Positions 32,327-40,876 of a DNA stretch of 64,000 bases are shown here, piece by piece. The position numbers and the translations under genes are program-made. The DNA is from Pilosibacter fragilis (GTDB lineage: Bacteria; Bacillota; Clostridia; Lachnospirales; Lachnospiraceae). The DNA lies in NCBI RefSeq assembly GCF_032490495.1, contig NZ_JAVYJB010000002.1:186001-250000 (forward strand), read 5' to 3'. Positions within the stretch are counted from its first letter, which is position 1. Each line of letters opens with the position of its first letter. The notes under the pieces are model-generated. The model worked only from the letters and a program-made list of their open reading frames with translations. It did not search any database and was not told the origin of the DNA.

Positions 32327-34648
32327 GTTACTCTCCTTTTCTTTATTGTTATGGATTTTTGTTTTTATCTTTTTGTCCCTGTCGGAACGCCGGATATCAA
32401 AGAAATTTAAGCGCAGGGCGTTGGATACAACGCAGAAGCTGGATAAGCTCATGGCTGCGGCACCAAACATCGGATTCAGTTTCCAGCCGAATACCGGGAT
32501 CCAGAGTCCCATGGCAAGCGGGATCCCGATCACATTGTAGAAAAATGCCCAGAACAGATTCTCGTGGATATTCGTAAGCGTCGCACGGCTTAAGCGGATC
32601 GCTGCCGGGACATCGGATAAGCGGCTCTTCATAAGGACCACGTCCGCCGCATCGATAGCGACGTCGGTTCCGGCTCCGATCGCAATTCCCATATCGGCTC
32701 TCGTGAGGGCCGGAGCATCGTTGATCCCGTCACCGACCATGGCAACCTTGCCTTTTTCTTTCAGCTTTCGGATCACGCTCTCCTTGCCGTCCGGAAGGAC
32801 TCCGGCGATGACCTCGTCGACGCCGGCCTCTTTTCCGACCGCCTTTGCAGTGCGCTCATTATCACCGGTCAGCATGACTACATGGATTCCCATGTTCTGG
32901 AGCTCCCGGATTGCCTGTGGACTGTCTTCCTTGATCATATCCGCAACAGCGATGATGCCCACAAGCTTCTCATTCTCCGCAAAGAATAGCGGAGTCTTTC
33001 CGCTCTCCGCGAGAGCTTCGGATTTCTTCTTCATATCTTCCGGAACAGCCACATGCGTTCCGATAAACTTCATGTTTCCGCCGTAGATCGTATTTCCATT
33101 TAATTTCGCAGAAAGTCCGTTTCCGGGAAGTGCCGCAAAATCTGTCACATCAGCTGCGGAAAGCCCCATTTCCTCACCCTTTAAGAGGACTGCCTTCGCC
33201 AACGGATGCTCGCTCTTCTTCTCGAGAGCGTATGCCATGGAAAGAAGTTCTGACTCGCTCACTCCCTCTGCCGGAACGAGATCTGTCACGCGGGGTTCCC
33301 CGCTTGTGATGGTTCCTGTCTTATCTAAGGCAACGATCTCTACTTTTCCCGTTTCTTCCAGAGAAACTGCTGTCTTAAAGAGAATTCCGTTCTTTGCTCC
33401 CATTCCGTTTCCCACCATAATGGCTACCGGCGTTGCAAGTCCTAAGGCACACGGACAGCTGATGACGAGAACGGAGATCCCTCGGGCTAAGGCGAACGCC
33501 ATGGTCTCGCCTGCGAGGAGCCAGCCGATGGTCGTGATGATCGCGATCGTGATCACGGCAGGTACAAATATGCCGGATACCTTATCGGCGATCTTCGCGA
33601 TGGGCGCTTTTGTTGCCGCCGCATCGCTGACCATTTTTATGATCTGGGAGAGTGTGGTATCCTCTCCGACTCTCGATGCCTCGCAGCGGATAAAGCCGGA
33701 CTGATTTAATGTCGCAGCCGAGACAGGGTCACCTGCCGCCTTATCCACCGGAATACTCTCCCCGGTGAGAGCAGATTCATTTACTGCACTGTTTCCCTCT
33801 AAGACGATACCATCCACGGGTATATTTTCACCCGGACGGACCACGAAAATATCGCCTTTTTTAACCTGGGCGATCGGAACCGTAGTCTCAACGCCGTCCT
33901 TTTCGATCACGGCGGTCTTCGGGGCCAGCTTCATTAAACCTTTTAAGGCATCTGTGGTGCGTCCCTTTGATCTCGCTTCCAGCATTTTCCCGACGGTGAT
34001 AAGGGTTAAGATCATCGCCGCGGACTCAAAGTAGAACTCGTGCATATAGATCATGACTGCATCCGCGTTCCCTTTTACCTGGGCGTCCGTCATCATAAAC
34101 AAGGCATAGGTGCTCCAGGCAAACGAAGCACTGGAGCCCAGTGCTACCAGAGTATCCATATTGGGAGAACCGTGGAGCAGACCCTTAAAGCCACTGATAA
34201 AGAATTTCTGGTTGATCACCATAATGATCACGGTAAGAAGGAGTTGTAAGAGTCCCATCGCCACATGATTTCCGTTGAAGAAAGCCGGAAGCGGCCAGTT
34301 CCACATCATATGTCCCATGGAAAAATACATGAGAACCAGAAGGAAACCGATCGAAGAAACGAGTCGTTTCTTTAAGACCGGGGTTTCATGGTCTTCCAGA
34401 GCAGATTCATCATAGAGAGTGCCGTTTCCGGATCTGTCTGCCTTTTCCACTCCTTTTACGGACGCGCCGTAACCAGCAGCCTGAACTGCCGCGATAATTT
34501 CTGAGGAGGAAGCTGTACCTTCAACACCCATGGAGTTCGTGAGCAGGCTCACGGAGCAGGATGTAACGCCCGGCACCTTTGAAACTGCCTTCTCCACGCG
34601 GGTCTGGCAGGCAGCACAGCTCATTCCTGTCACTGTATACTGTTCCAT
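32120..34648 (-). CDS. copA: Copper-exporting P1B ATPase CopA fused to a CopZ domain
   Basis: An 842-residue Cu(I)-translocating ATPase. In order: an N-terminal heavy-metal-associated domain with GMSCAACQTRVEKAV; transmembrane helices from about residue 95; the actuator region with TGESIPVDK; the ion-site helix with SCPCALGLATP; the phosphorylation site DKTGTITSGE; and the hinge GDGINDAPALTRADMG. The last two helices include MSLSSFCVVSNALRL. A basic linker RRSDRDKKIKTKIHNN joins a second metal-binding domain with GMMCPHCEAAVKKAL, the size of free CopZ. An internal ribosome binding site and ATG precede that domain (see next entry). It is controlled by the operator upstream. Confidence 0.95.
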   Translation of the reverse strand: MEQYTVTGMSCAACQTRVEKAVSKVPGVTSCSVSLLTNSMGVEGTASSSEIIAAVQAAGYGASVKGVEKADRSGNGTLYDESALEDHETPVLKKRLVSSIGFLLVLMYFSMGHMMWNWPLPAFFNGNHVAMGLLQLLLTVIIMVINQKFFISGFKGLLHGSPNMDTLVALGSSASFAWSTYALFMMTDAQVKGNADAVMIYMHEFYFESAAMILTLITVGKMLEARSKGRTTDALKGLMKLAPKTAVIEKDGVETTVPIAQVKKGDIFVVRPGENIPVDGIVLEGNSAVNESALTGESIPVDKAAGDPVSAATLNQSGFIRCEASRVGEDTTLSQIIKMVSDAAATKAPIAKIADKVSGIFVPAVITIAIITTIGWLLAGETMAFALARGISVLVISCPCALGLATPVAIMVGNGMGAKNGILFKTAVSLEETGKVEIVALDKTGTITSGEPRVTDLVPAEGVSESELLSMAYALEKKSEHPLAKAVLLKGEEMGLSAADVTDFAALPGNGLSAKLNGNTIYGGNMKFIGTHVAVPEDMKKKSEALAESGKTPLFFAENEKLVGIIAVADMIKEDSPQAIRELQNMGIHVVMLTGDNERTAKAVGKEAGVDEVIAGVLPDGKESVIRKLKEKGKVAMVGDGINDAPALTRADMGIAIGAGTDVAIDAADVVLMKSRLSDVPAAIRLSRATLTNIHENLFWAFFYNVIGIPLAMGLWIPVFGWKLNPMFGAAAMSLSSFCVVSNALRLNFFDIRRSDRDKKIKTKIHNNKEKESNMMEKTLKVEGMMCPHCEAAVKKALEAIDGVSVAEADHVKGTATVTLTKDVPTEVLKKAIEDKDYKVIG

Positions 34649-34672
34649 CTTTGTCGTTCCTTTCTATTTAAC

Positions 34673-34691
34673 TATACCCATACGGGGTATA
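34673..34691 (-). promoter_or_regulatory. CsoR-type copper operator before copA
   Basis: TATACCCATACGGGGTATA, with arms TATACCC and GGGTATA around a 5-nt centre, 24 bp upstream of the copA start. It closely resembles the known Bacillus CsoR site (TACCCTACGGGGGTA). The copper sensor gene lies two genes downstream. Confidence 0.8.
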
Positions 34692-34857
34692 TGTAAATAA
34701 TAGCACGAATTCAAAAAATGTCAAGAACCGTATTTGAGATTTTTTCTTTAAAAATGGACTGCGATTAAGAAGTCATGGCTGCATAACGGCTTTATACGAT
34801 GTAAAGCCTTCCCTCTGATACCATCTTTTTCGCGGTATCGTGCCGGTGTAAATTCTC

Positions 34858-35718
34858 TTACTTGCCGGTCGTTCCAATGTAATTGATTCCTTCTCCATCC
34901 AGTACATCACTGCCGATAAATTTCTTTTCTTCCGGATTGAAAACAAAATCAGACACTTTATATCTGGCAGTCCGTACATCCCGAAGCACTATATGCATTT
35001 TTTCCTGTTCGTCCTCCCAGATATCCGCCTCCGGTATACCTAACTGGATCATTTCATCTAAAAATACATAGGAATCCTCTCCGGAAACTGCCTGTATCAG
35101 AAATCGACAGCTGTCATCCATAGTCAGTTCTCCATCTATGAGCATATCTTCCTGCACATAGATCTGAAGTTCCCATTGTGAGTCTTCGTGCACAAAAGGG
35201 CAGGAAGAATAGATTGCCATTCCTTGTAAATTTCCTTGCGCATTCCCGATTTTCCGCGGTTCTTTCGCTGTTTCTGTCAATTTTTCTTCCATTCCCTGTT
35301 TCAGACACCCGGAAATTTTGAAGGTAATTGAATCAATTTGAAGATTGGTTTTCTGATGACGTGAAATAGAAAGTCCAAGCGTATACATGTCCGCGCTGCC
35401 ATCATCTTTTACACATTGAAATACCATCTCACCATTTCCATCCTCCAATGCAATTATATGAAATTCTGAAATATTTTCCGCAATGTTATGATAATCGCTT
35501 ACAAAAGTTTCTGGTTCCGACACGATTGACCATTCTCTGCTTTTGTTATCATTATGAAGTTCCAGCAGTAGAGAACCTCCATCAACAGTTTTCGCCGACC
35601 ACTGATCTCCATCGACAGTAAATGACACTGGTTTATAGGGTCTGTTTAAAAACATGACCAGCGCACCAACTGATGCGCATAGCACAGCAGTTAAAAGGAT
35701 CATCGTTTTCTTTTTCAT
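34858..35718 (-). CDS. Secreted or membrane-anchored protein of unknown function
   Basis: A 286-residue protein. The N-terminus MKKKTMILLTAVLCASVGA is a signal or anchor helix without a clear cleavage site, and the rest is polar and beta-rich with no repeat or catalytic motif I recognise. The start at 35718 has AAGGAG about 10 bp upstream; upstream in-frame starts only add a poor stretch. It follows the 77-residue gene at 35792-36025 on the same strand, which may be co-transcribed. Family unknown. Confidence 0.6.
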   Translation of the reverse strand: MKKKTMILLTAVLCASVGALVMFLNRPYKPVSFTVDGDQWSAKTVDGGSLLLELHNDNKSREWSIVSEPETFVSDYHNIAENISEFHIIALEDGNGEMVFQCVKDDGSADMYTLGLSISRHQKTNLQIDSITFKISGCLKQGMEEKLTETAKEPRKIGNAQGNLQGMAIYSSCPFVHEDSQWELQIYVQEDMLIDGELTMDDSCRFLIQAVSGEDSYVFLDEMIQLGIPEADIWEDEQEKMHIVLRDVRTARYKVSDFVFNPEEKKFIGSDVLDGEGINYIGTTGK

Positions 35719-35791
35719 ACCAATCTCACTCCTTATTAACATGATAACGACATACTCGCAAAAAATCATAACCATCGACGGAATACCATCT

Positions 35792-36025
35792 CTACTGCTT
35801 ATCTCTCCGGAATAACTCAACCATCATGATCACAATCCCCAGAACAACGAAAAGGATCGCCATGCCAAACACTTCCGACAGCCCCATTTCCGCCACCGTA
35901 GTCATAAATCTCCCCGGTGGAGTTGTCCATCCGGACGTCAGATTACTTCCCGCAACAAACAGCACCGCCATCGCCCAGATACTTCCGATCAAAGATAAAA
36001 AGCCACCGATCAGCACTCTCTTCAT
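35792..36025 (-). CDS. Small two-helix membrane protein
   Basis: A 77-residue protein, MKRVLIGGFLSLIGSIWAM, with hydrophobic helices at about residues 5-25 and 48-68 and a short basic tail FRRDKQ. GAGGAGG lies 9 bp upstream. It precedes the 286-residue anchored protein by 73 bp. I do not recognise the family. Confidence 0.6.
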   Translation of the reverse strand: MKRVLIGGFLSLIGSIWAMAVLFVAGSNLTSGWTTPPGRFMTTVAEMGLSEVFGMAILFVVLGIVIMMVELFRRDKQ

Positions 36026-36256
36026 TCCGCATTCCTCCTCACTGAAAATCTGTTACCACTCACACTTTTTTCATCCTGTTACATTTCCAATTTCTTTCTA
36101 TCCTTCTCCTGCCTGAACATTCCATATTTTCTGGAATTCACATGTTTTCTGCCAATTTTATTATAGCATACGGTTCTTTTTAATGGAGGATTCTAATGAA
36201 ATCGTACATGTTTCGTAAGGATTCCGTAACTTCCCATTCATCGTGCAGGAAGCTGC

Positions 36257-36312
36257 AAAAAAGTCTCCGGAACAGATCAAAAAATTTTCCAATCTGTCCC
36301 AGAGACTTTTTA
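36257..36312 (-). terminator. Terminator after the MalY/PatB gene
   Basis: AAGTCTC...CAGAT pairs with ATCTG...GAGACTT across an A-rich loop, with a T run on the minus strand and TTTTT on the plus strand. The rest of the 342-bp gap 36026-36367 shows nothing I recognise. Confidence 0.7.
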
Positions 36313-36367
36313 TCCTGTCACAATCCATATCCTGCGATCCCGGTCTTCCTATGAGACCAAAAATGCG

Positions 36368-37546
36368 CTATTTCAGTATTCCTTCTATTCTTTTCATACA
36401 CTCCTCAATCGTCTTCCTCGGTGCCGCCACATTGATCCTCTGGAATCCGGTTCCTGTCTTTCCGAAGATCTTTCCGCTGTCCAGCCACAGCTTTGCGTCG
36501 TAGATGATCCGCCGGTCCAGCTCATCGGCATCGATTCCGGTCCCTCTGAAATCCAGCCACAAGAGGTAGGTTCCCTCGCCGTCAATGACGTTCACTCCCG
36601 GCATGTTGTCCTTCACATATTTCTTTACGTAGGCGATATTTTCCCAGACATATTTGAGCATGTTCTCATACCATTCATCGCCCTTCTCATACGCCGTCTG
36701 TGTCGCCACAAGTCCCAGTACGCCCAGCTGGCTGATTCCCGCGGCATCGACCTGATGCTGAAATTTTTGTCTCAGCTCCTTATTCGGGACAAATATATTC
36801 GAGATCATCATGCTGGCCAGGTTGAAGGTTTTGCTCGGAGACGTGCAGACCACGCAGATGTCCTCGAACTCCTTCTTGATGGACGCAAACACCGTATGTT
36901 CACCCCGAAACACAAAATCGTTGTGAATCTCATCGCTGACCACTGTGACGCCGTGCTTCACACAGATATCTCCCATTGCAGTCAGTTCTTCCTTCGTAAA
37001 CACTCTTCCTGACGGGTTGTGGGGATTGCAGAGAAGGAACAGCTTCACATCATGTTCCACGATCTGCTTTTCAAAATCAGCCAGGTCGATATGATACCGG
37101 TTATCGTCCCCCAGGATCAGGTCATTGCTGACGATCACACGGTCATTGTCCCGGATCACCTCGGAAAATGGATAGTAGACCGGCTGCTGGATCAGTATGC
37201 TGTCACCGGCCTTTGTGAACGCCTTTACCGCCATTGCCAGGGCGAATACCACGCCCGGAGTCTTGATCAGCCAGTCCTCTTTGATCTTCCAGTGATGATG
37301 CCGTTCCATCCATCCTGCCACCGCGTTAAAATATACTTCCTGGGTATCACTGTAACCGAAGATTCCATGTTTTGCCCGCTCGATCAGCGCATCCTCCACG
37401 TAGGAAGATGTCTTGAAATCCATGTCTGCCACCCAGAGCGGGAGGACGTCCGCCGGCTTTCCTCTCCTCTTTGCAAAATCATATTTCAAGCAGTCTGTTC
37501 CGCGCCGCTCGGCGATCTCATCAAAATTCAAATTTCTCTCTGCCAT
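36368..37546 (-). CDS. MalY/PatB-type aminotransferase, probable cystathionine beta-lyase
   Basis: A 392-residue PLP enzyme of fold type I. The N-terminus LPLWVADMDFKTSSYVEDAL is diagnostic of the MalY/PatB group, the PLP lysine lies in CTSPSKTFNLASMM, and LCNPHNPSGRVFT is the cofactor-binding Asn loop. Members cleave cystathionine or cysteine-type C-S bonds. It follows, 34 bp downstream on the same strand, the cystathionine-synthase-like gene, which supports a role in methionine or cysteine metabolism. Substrate range is not decidable here. Confidence 0.88.
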   Translation of the reverse strand: MAERNLNFDEIAERRGTDCLKYDFAKRRGKPADVLPLWVADMDFKTSSYVEDALIERAKHGIFGYSDTQEVYFNAVAGWMERHHHWKIKEDWLIKTPGVVFALAMAVKAFTKAGDSILIQQPVYYPFSEVIRDNDRVIVSNDLILGDDNRYHIDLADFEKQIVEHDVKLFLLCNPHNPSGRVFTKEELTAMGDICVKHGVTVVSDEIHNDFVFRGEHTVFASIKKEFEDICVVCTSPSKTFNLASMMISNIFVPNKELRQKFQHQVDAAGISQLGVLGLVATQTAYEKGDEWYENMLKYVWENIAYVKKYVKDNMPGVNVIDGEGTYLLWLDFRGTGIDADELDRRIIYDAKLWLDSGKIFGKTGTGFQRINVAAPRKTIEECMKRIEGILK

Positions 37547-37580
37547 GCCGAAATCCTCTCCTCTTTTCGCGTTTCTGATC

Positions 37581-38732
37581 CTATTTCAATCCCTTAAATA
37601 CTTCCGTTAACTCCGCGAGAAGGTCCTCGATATCCTCGATTCCCACAGATACCCGGAGCGTGCACGGCGTGATTCCATTTTTCAGCCGTACTTCCTCCGG
37701 CACATCCGCATGGGTCTGGGTCGTCGGGTAGGTGATCAGTGTCTCCACGCCGCCGAGGCTCTCCGCAAATTTGATCATTCTGACACTCTCGAGGATCCGC
37801 AGCGCATGTGCCTCTGTGTCCACATCAAAGGTCAGCATTGCGCCGAATCCTCTTGCCTGCTTTTTCATGATCTCATATCCCGGGTGTTCCTGAAGTCCCG
37901 GATAATATACATGTTTTACAACCGGCTGTTCCTTCAGCCAGTTCGCGATCTTGATGGCATTCTCCTGGGACCGCTCCATGCGGATTCCAAGAGTCTTGAT
38001 GCCTCTTAAGATCAGCCAGCAGTCGAACGGTGCGAGCCCGGCTCCGGTCGTCTTTATGATAAACCGAAGTTTTTCCTGAACTTCTTCGTTGTTTGTCACG
38101 ATAAATCCGGCTAAGGTATCGTTGTGTCCGCCCAGGAACTTCGTTCCGCTGTGGATCACGATATCCGTGCCGAGTTTTAACGGATTCTGAAAATATGGGG
38201 ACAGGAATGTGTTGTCGACGATCAGGTAGAGTCCGTGTCTTTTTGCGATCTCCGCGATCTTGGAAATATCAGATACGTTCATCATCGGGTTCGTCGGCGT
38301 TTCAATGTAGACCGCCTTCGTGTTCTCCTTTATGGCACCTTCGATGTCATCCCTGGAACAGTTTAAGTATGTAAACTCATATCCGTTCTTTTTCGAGACA
38401 TTGTCGAACAGACGGACACTTCCGCCGTAGAGATCTGCCTCAGCGATAATATGGTCACCCGGCTTGAAGATTTCCATAAGCAGTGTGATCGCCGCCATTC
38501 CGCTCGAAAGGGCGAAAGCATCGATGCCGCCCTCCAGGCTTGCAACCACCTTCTCAAGCTGCTCTCTCGTCGGATTCTGAAGTCTGCTGTAATCGTATCC
38601 GGTGCTTTTTCCGACACCTGCATGGGCGTAAGTCGCTGTCTGATAGATCGGGTAGCTCAGTGCTCCGTAATTATCTGTTTTTCCTTCTGTTTCCTCTAAG
38701 TGTAAACATCGTGTATTAATTCCTCTCCCCAT
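37581..38732 (-). CDS. Cys/Met-metabolism PLP enzyme (cystathionine gamma-synthase/lyase type)
   Basis: A 383-residue transsulfuration enzyme. It has YDYSRLQNPTREQLEKVVA, the PLP-lysine motif VIHSGTKFLGGHNDT and a C-terminal LITYPTTQTHADVP. The MetB, MetC and gamma-lyase members of this family are hard to separate by eye. With the MalY/PatB lyase next door, a synthase-then-lyase pair (cystathionine made, then cleaved to homocysteine) is the simple reading. A dyad at 38781-38799 may be its operator. Confidence 0.85.
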   Translation of the reverse strand: MGRGINTRCLHLEETEGKTDNYGALSYPIYQTATYAHAGVGKSTGYDYSRLQNPTREQLEKVVASLEGGIDAFALSSGMAAITLLMEIFKPGDHIIAEADLYGGSVRLFDNVSKKNGYEFTYLNCSRDDIEGAIKENTKAVYIETPTNPMMNVSDISKIAEIAKRHGLYLIVDNTFLSPYFQNPLKLGTDIVIHSGTKFLGGHNDTLAGFIVTNNEEVQEKLRFIIKTTGAGLAPFDCWLILRGIKTLGIRMERSQENAIKIANWLKEQPVVKHVYYPGLQEHPGYEIMKKQARGFGAMLTFDVDTEAHALRILESVRMIKFAESLGGVETLITYPTTQTHADVPEEVRLKNGITPCTLRVSVGIEDIEDLLAELTEVFKGLK

Positions 38733-38780
38733 ATCTTTTCACTCCTGTCTTGTTTTCTCTTGTAAATAGAAAGTTCATAT

Positions 38781-38799
38781 TCCTACTATCTCCATAGGA
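38781..38799 (-). promoter_or_regulatory. Inverted repeat upstream of the transsulfuration gene
   Basis: TCCTA (38781-38785) and TAGGA (38795-38799) around 9 bp, 49 bp before the start codon. It may be an operator for a LysR- or Rrf2-type sulfur regulator. No SAM riboswitch pattern was found in this 266-bp gap. Confidence 0.35.
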
Positions 38800-38998
38800 T
38801 ATTTGATAATAATCTACCACCGGACGGCAGTTCTGTATAATCTTTCTATTTTATGGTTACATATAGGGAAAACCTATAACTAGTCGATAAAAAGAAACAC
38901 CAATCCGGGGCATAGAACCGAATCATTTTCTAAAAAAGGTGGGAGTCTTCTCGACTGAAATAAAAAATGAGCAACAAAACCGGATTTACACCAGTCTG

Positions 38999-39580
38999 CT
39001 ACTCGTTCATCAACAATGATATCGTCTTCTCGACAAGCTTCGCATACACCCGCTCCACAAACCACGGCTCCGTAGATTTCTTTAACGCCTCCTCCGGCGT
39101 AAACCAAGCGACCCCACTGTTCTCATCCGCCTTCACAGACACCTGTTCCTCAGAATCCGCCTCCAGGAGATACGTCACATTCAGATGCAGGTGACTGGAC
39201 ACATACCGTCCTTTTTTCACATGTCCGTCGACGGTGAGCGATTCCAGCGAAAAAATCTCCTCCGACACTGGCCGCACATCGGAAATTCCTGCTTCTTCCT
39301 TCACCTCCCGGATTGCAACCGCCAGAAGATCTGTCTCCCCATCCGCATGCCCGCCAAGCCATGACCAGGAATGATAAATATTGTGATACACCATAAGGAC
39401 TTTACTCCTGTCCTTATCCACCACCCAGGCCGAAGCCGTCATGTGCGCCACCACATTATCCCGAAGGAACGCGTCATCATTCTTCTCGATCCAGTTTAGG
39501 ATCAAAGCCTTATCCGCCTCTTCCTGCTCATTATAAGGCACATACCTTCTGATCTGACTTACCAGTTTCTGCCGATTCAT
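38999..39580 (-). CDS. Nudix hydrolase
   Basis: A protein of about 193 residues with the full Nudix box GHADGETDLLAVAIREVKEEAG (residues given here as G-x5-E-x7-R-E-x2-E-E), so it hydrolyses nucleoside-diphosphate-linked compounds or a similar substrate. Two starts are possible: 39580 (MNRQKLV, AAGGA upstream) or 39604. It begins just after the flavoprotein gene (39611) and is on the same strand, so it is probably co-transcribed. The substrate is unknown. Confidence 0.85.
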   Translation of the reverse strand: MNRQKLVSQIRRYVPYNEQEEADKALILNWIEKNDDAFLRDNVVAHMTASAWVVDKDRSKVLMVYHNIYHSWSWLGGHADGETDLLAVAIREVKEEAGISDVRPVSEEIFSLESLTVDGHVKKGRYVSSHLHLNVTYLLEADSEEQVSVKADENSGVAWFTPEEALKKSTEPWFVERVYAKLVEKTISLLMNE

Positions 39581-39610
39581 CGCATAATTTCCTTCCAATA
39601 TCATTCTTCT

Positions 39611-40228
39611 CTATCTGATAAAATGCGTCCGCACGACCTCTTCCTTCTCCGGAAGACCATACTTCTCTTTTCCAAGCTCAATGCTCTTCATGAGAAATGT
39701 CATATTTCTCGCAAGAACCCGCATCGTCTGAATACCTTCCGCATCCCCCACTGCTTCTCCGGGTCCGCGCCCGTGGATGGCGTTCCAGTACTGACTAGAT
39801 GCGATCGGCATGTTGCTGATCGTAAAATACTTATTTAACTCGTCAAAAGTCGCCGAACATCCGCCGCGTCTCGCACAGACAACGCTCGCTCCGACTTTCA
39901 TTGTCTTATCAAAGGATGTACTATAAAACAGCCGGTCCAGAACCGCGATCAGGGTCGCATTTGCGGACGCATAATAAACAGGGCTTGCGACCACCAGTCC
40001 ATCAGCCTCCGAAAGCTTCACCGCCAGCTTATTCACCACATCGTCGAACACACACTTCCCAAGCTCCGCGCATCGATTACAGGCAATACATCCTCTTACC
40101 GCCTCACTGCCGACCTGCACGATCTCCGCGTCGACTCCCTCTTTTTCAAACACCGTCTTCATCTCATTCAACGCGATCGATGTATTTCCATTCGCCCGCG
40201 GGCTTCCATTGATCATCAATACTTTCAT
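39611..40228 (-). CDS. Iron-sulfur flavoprotein (NADPH-dependent FMN reductase fold)
   Basis: A 205-residue flavodoxin-fold protein. The FMN phosphate loop is MINGSPRANGNTSIAL at the N-terminus. CIACNRCAELGKC has the Cys-x2-Cys-x2-Cys-x5-Cys pattern of Isf-type iron-sulfur flavoproteins, which bind one 4Fe-4S cluster. VASPVYYASANATLIAVLDR is the conserved FMN-ring loop. Its ATG overlaps the stop codon of a decayed nitrilase-family gene (TAATG). Likely a redox helper in an anaerobe; the partner is unknown. Confidence 0.88.
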   Translation of the reverse strand: MKVLMINGSPRANGNTSIALNEMKTVFEKEGVDAEIVQVGSEAVRGCIACNRCAELGKCVFDDVVNKLAVKLSEADGLVVASPVYYASANATLIAVLDRLFYSTSFDKTMKVGASVVCARRGGCSATFDELNKYFTISNMPIASSQYWNAIHGRGPGEAVGDAEGIQTMRVLARNMTFLMKSIELGKEKYGLPEKEEVVRTHFIR

Positions 40229-40419
40229 TATTTATCCTCCACACTCAATTTCAACACGTCCGGTCTCGCGTAATGTCCACAGACATCATGCTCCATCCGG
40301 CTCGCCGGGACCTTCTGCATGTCGAGGTCCGCGTAGATGATCTCCTCTTTATCCCACACAGTCTCACTCACCGCTTGCCCGATCAGGGTGATAATTTTCC
40401 TCCTGTCGCTACCGTAAAC
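40228..40419 (-). pseudogene. C-terminal remnant of a carbon-nitrogen hydrolase (nitrilase family)
   Basis: Read on the minus strand the frame gives VWDKEEIIYADLDM, then SRMEHDVCGHYARPDVLKL and a stop at 40228-40230. This is the usual C-terminal end of nitrilase-superfamily amidases (EEIIYADLD, GHYARPDV). Upstream there is a TGA at 40420-40422 and no further coding sequence, so only about 63 residues of some 270-300 remain. The old gene would have been coupled to the flavoprotein gene through the TAATG overlap. Confidence 0.65.
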
Positions 40420-40509
40420 TCAGATGTAAAAAGTGAATTTCCCTTATTGTTTCCCTTGTGCTATATCAACCCACCGGTGTTTACAAACTCTGATAAGGAC
40501 AAATACAAG

Positions 40510-40641
40510 GGTGCAGGACATCCGGTAGATGTCCGCTTTGCACCGACCGTAGCGAAGCGAAGACCACAAGAGATCCGGCGGACCTCTGCTCTGTGCCGAC
40601 CGGTTCACAACGTCCAGTGGACGTTGGCTCTGAACCGACCG
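40510..40641. repeat. Array of three two-tier hairpins with shared CCGACCG tails
   Basis: Unit 1: GGTGCA/TGCACC outer stem (40510-40515, 40539-40544) around GGACATC/GATGTCC. Unit 2: CACA/TGTG (40565-40568, 40592-40595) around AGAGATCC/GGACCTCT. Unit 3: GGTTCA/TGAACC (40602-40607, 40631-40636) around AACGTCC/GGACGTT. Each unit ends with GCTYTGnrCCGACCG (starting 40535, 40588 and 40627). The stems differ in sequence but not in design. The 648-bp gap 40229-40876 holds this, the nitrilase stub and a terminator. Function unknown. Confidence 0.65.
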
Positions 40642-40808
40642 TAGTGGAACGAAGAGCGGCAGCGGAGACCAAAAAATATATAAAACAGTATATCACAAAA
40701 CAAAAGCAACATGGTAAACTGATCGAAATATTTATGATTTTTGTAACTATCCCTTCTCTCCCTTCAGTACCCAGCGTCGATGAGACTCCTGGCACATGCC
40801 TCATAAAG

Positions 40809-40868
40809 AAAAAAGATGTGCCCCATCGGCTCAAATCTTCCCCGGGCCAATGATCTGCACATCTTTTT
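40809..40868 (-). terminator. Terminator of the ECF operon
   Basis: A-rich AAAGATGTGC (to 40821) pairs with GCACATCTTT (from 40857); T runs on both strands allow termination both ways. It starts 9 bp after the ecfA stop. Confidence 0.75.
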
Positions 40869-40876
40869 CACTTTAA

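Noticed and set aside
38733..38998. SAM riboswitch before the transsulfuration gene
   Set aside because: The gap is AT-rich and lacks the conserved S-box stems; only a short dyad is present.
40273..40644. 123-codon plus-strand ORF
   Set aside because: It overlaps a nitrilase stub and the hairpin array, has no ribosome binding site and has repeat-driven composition.
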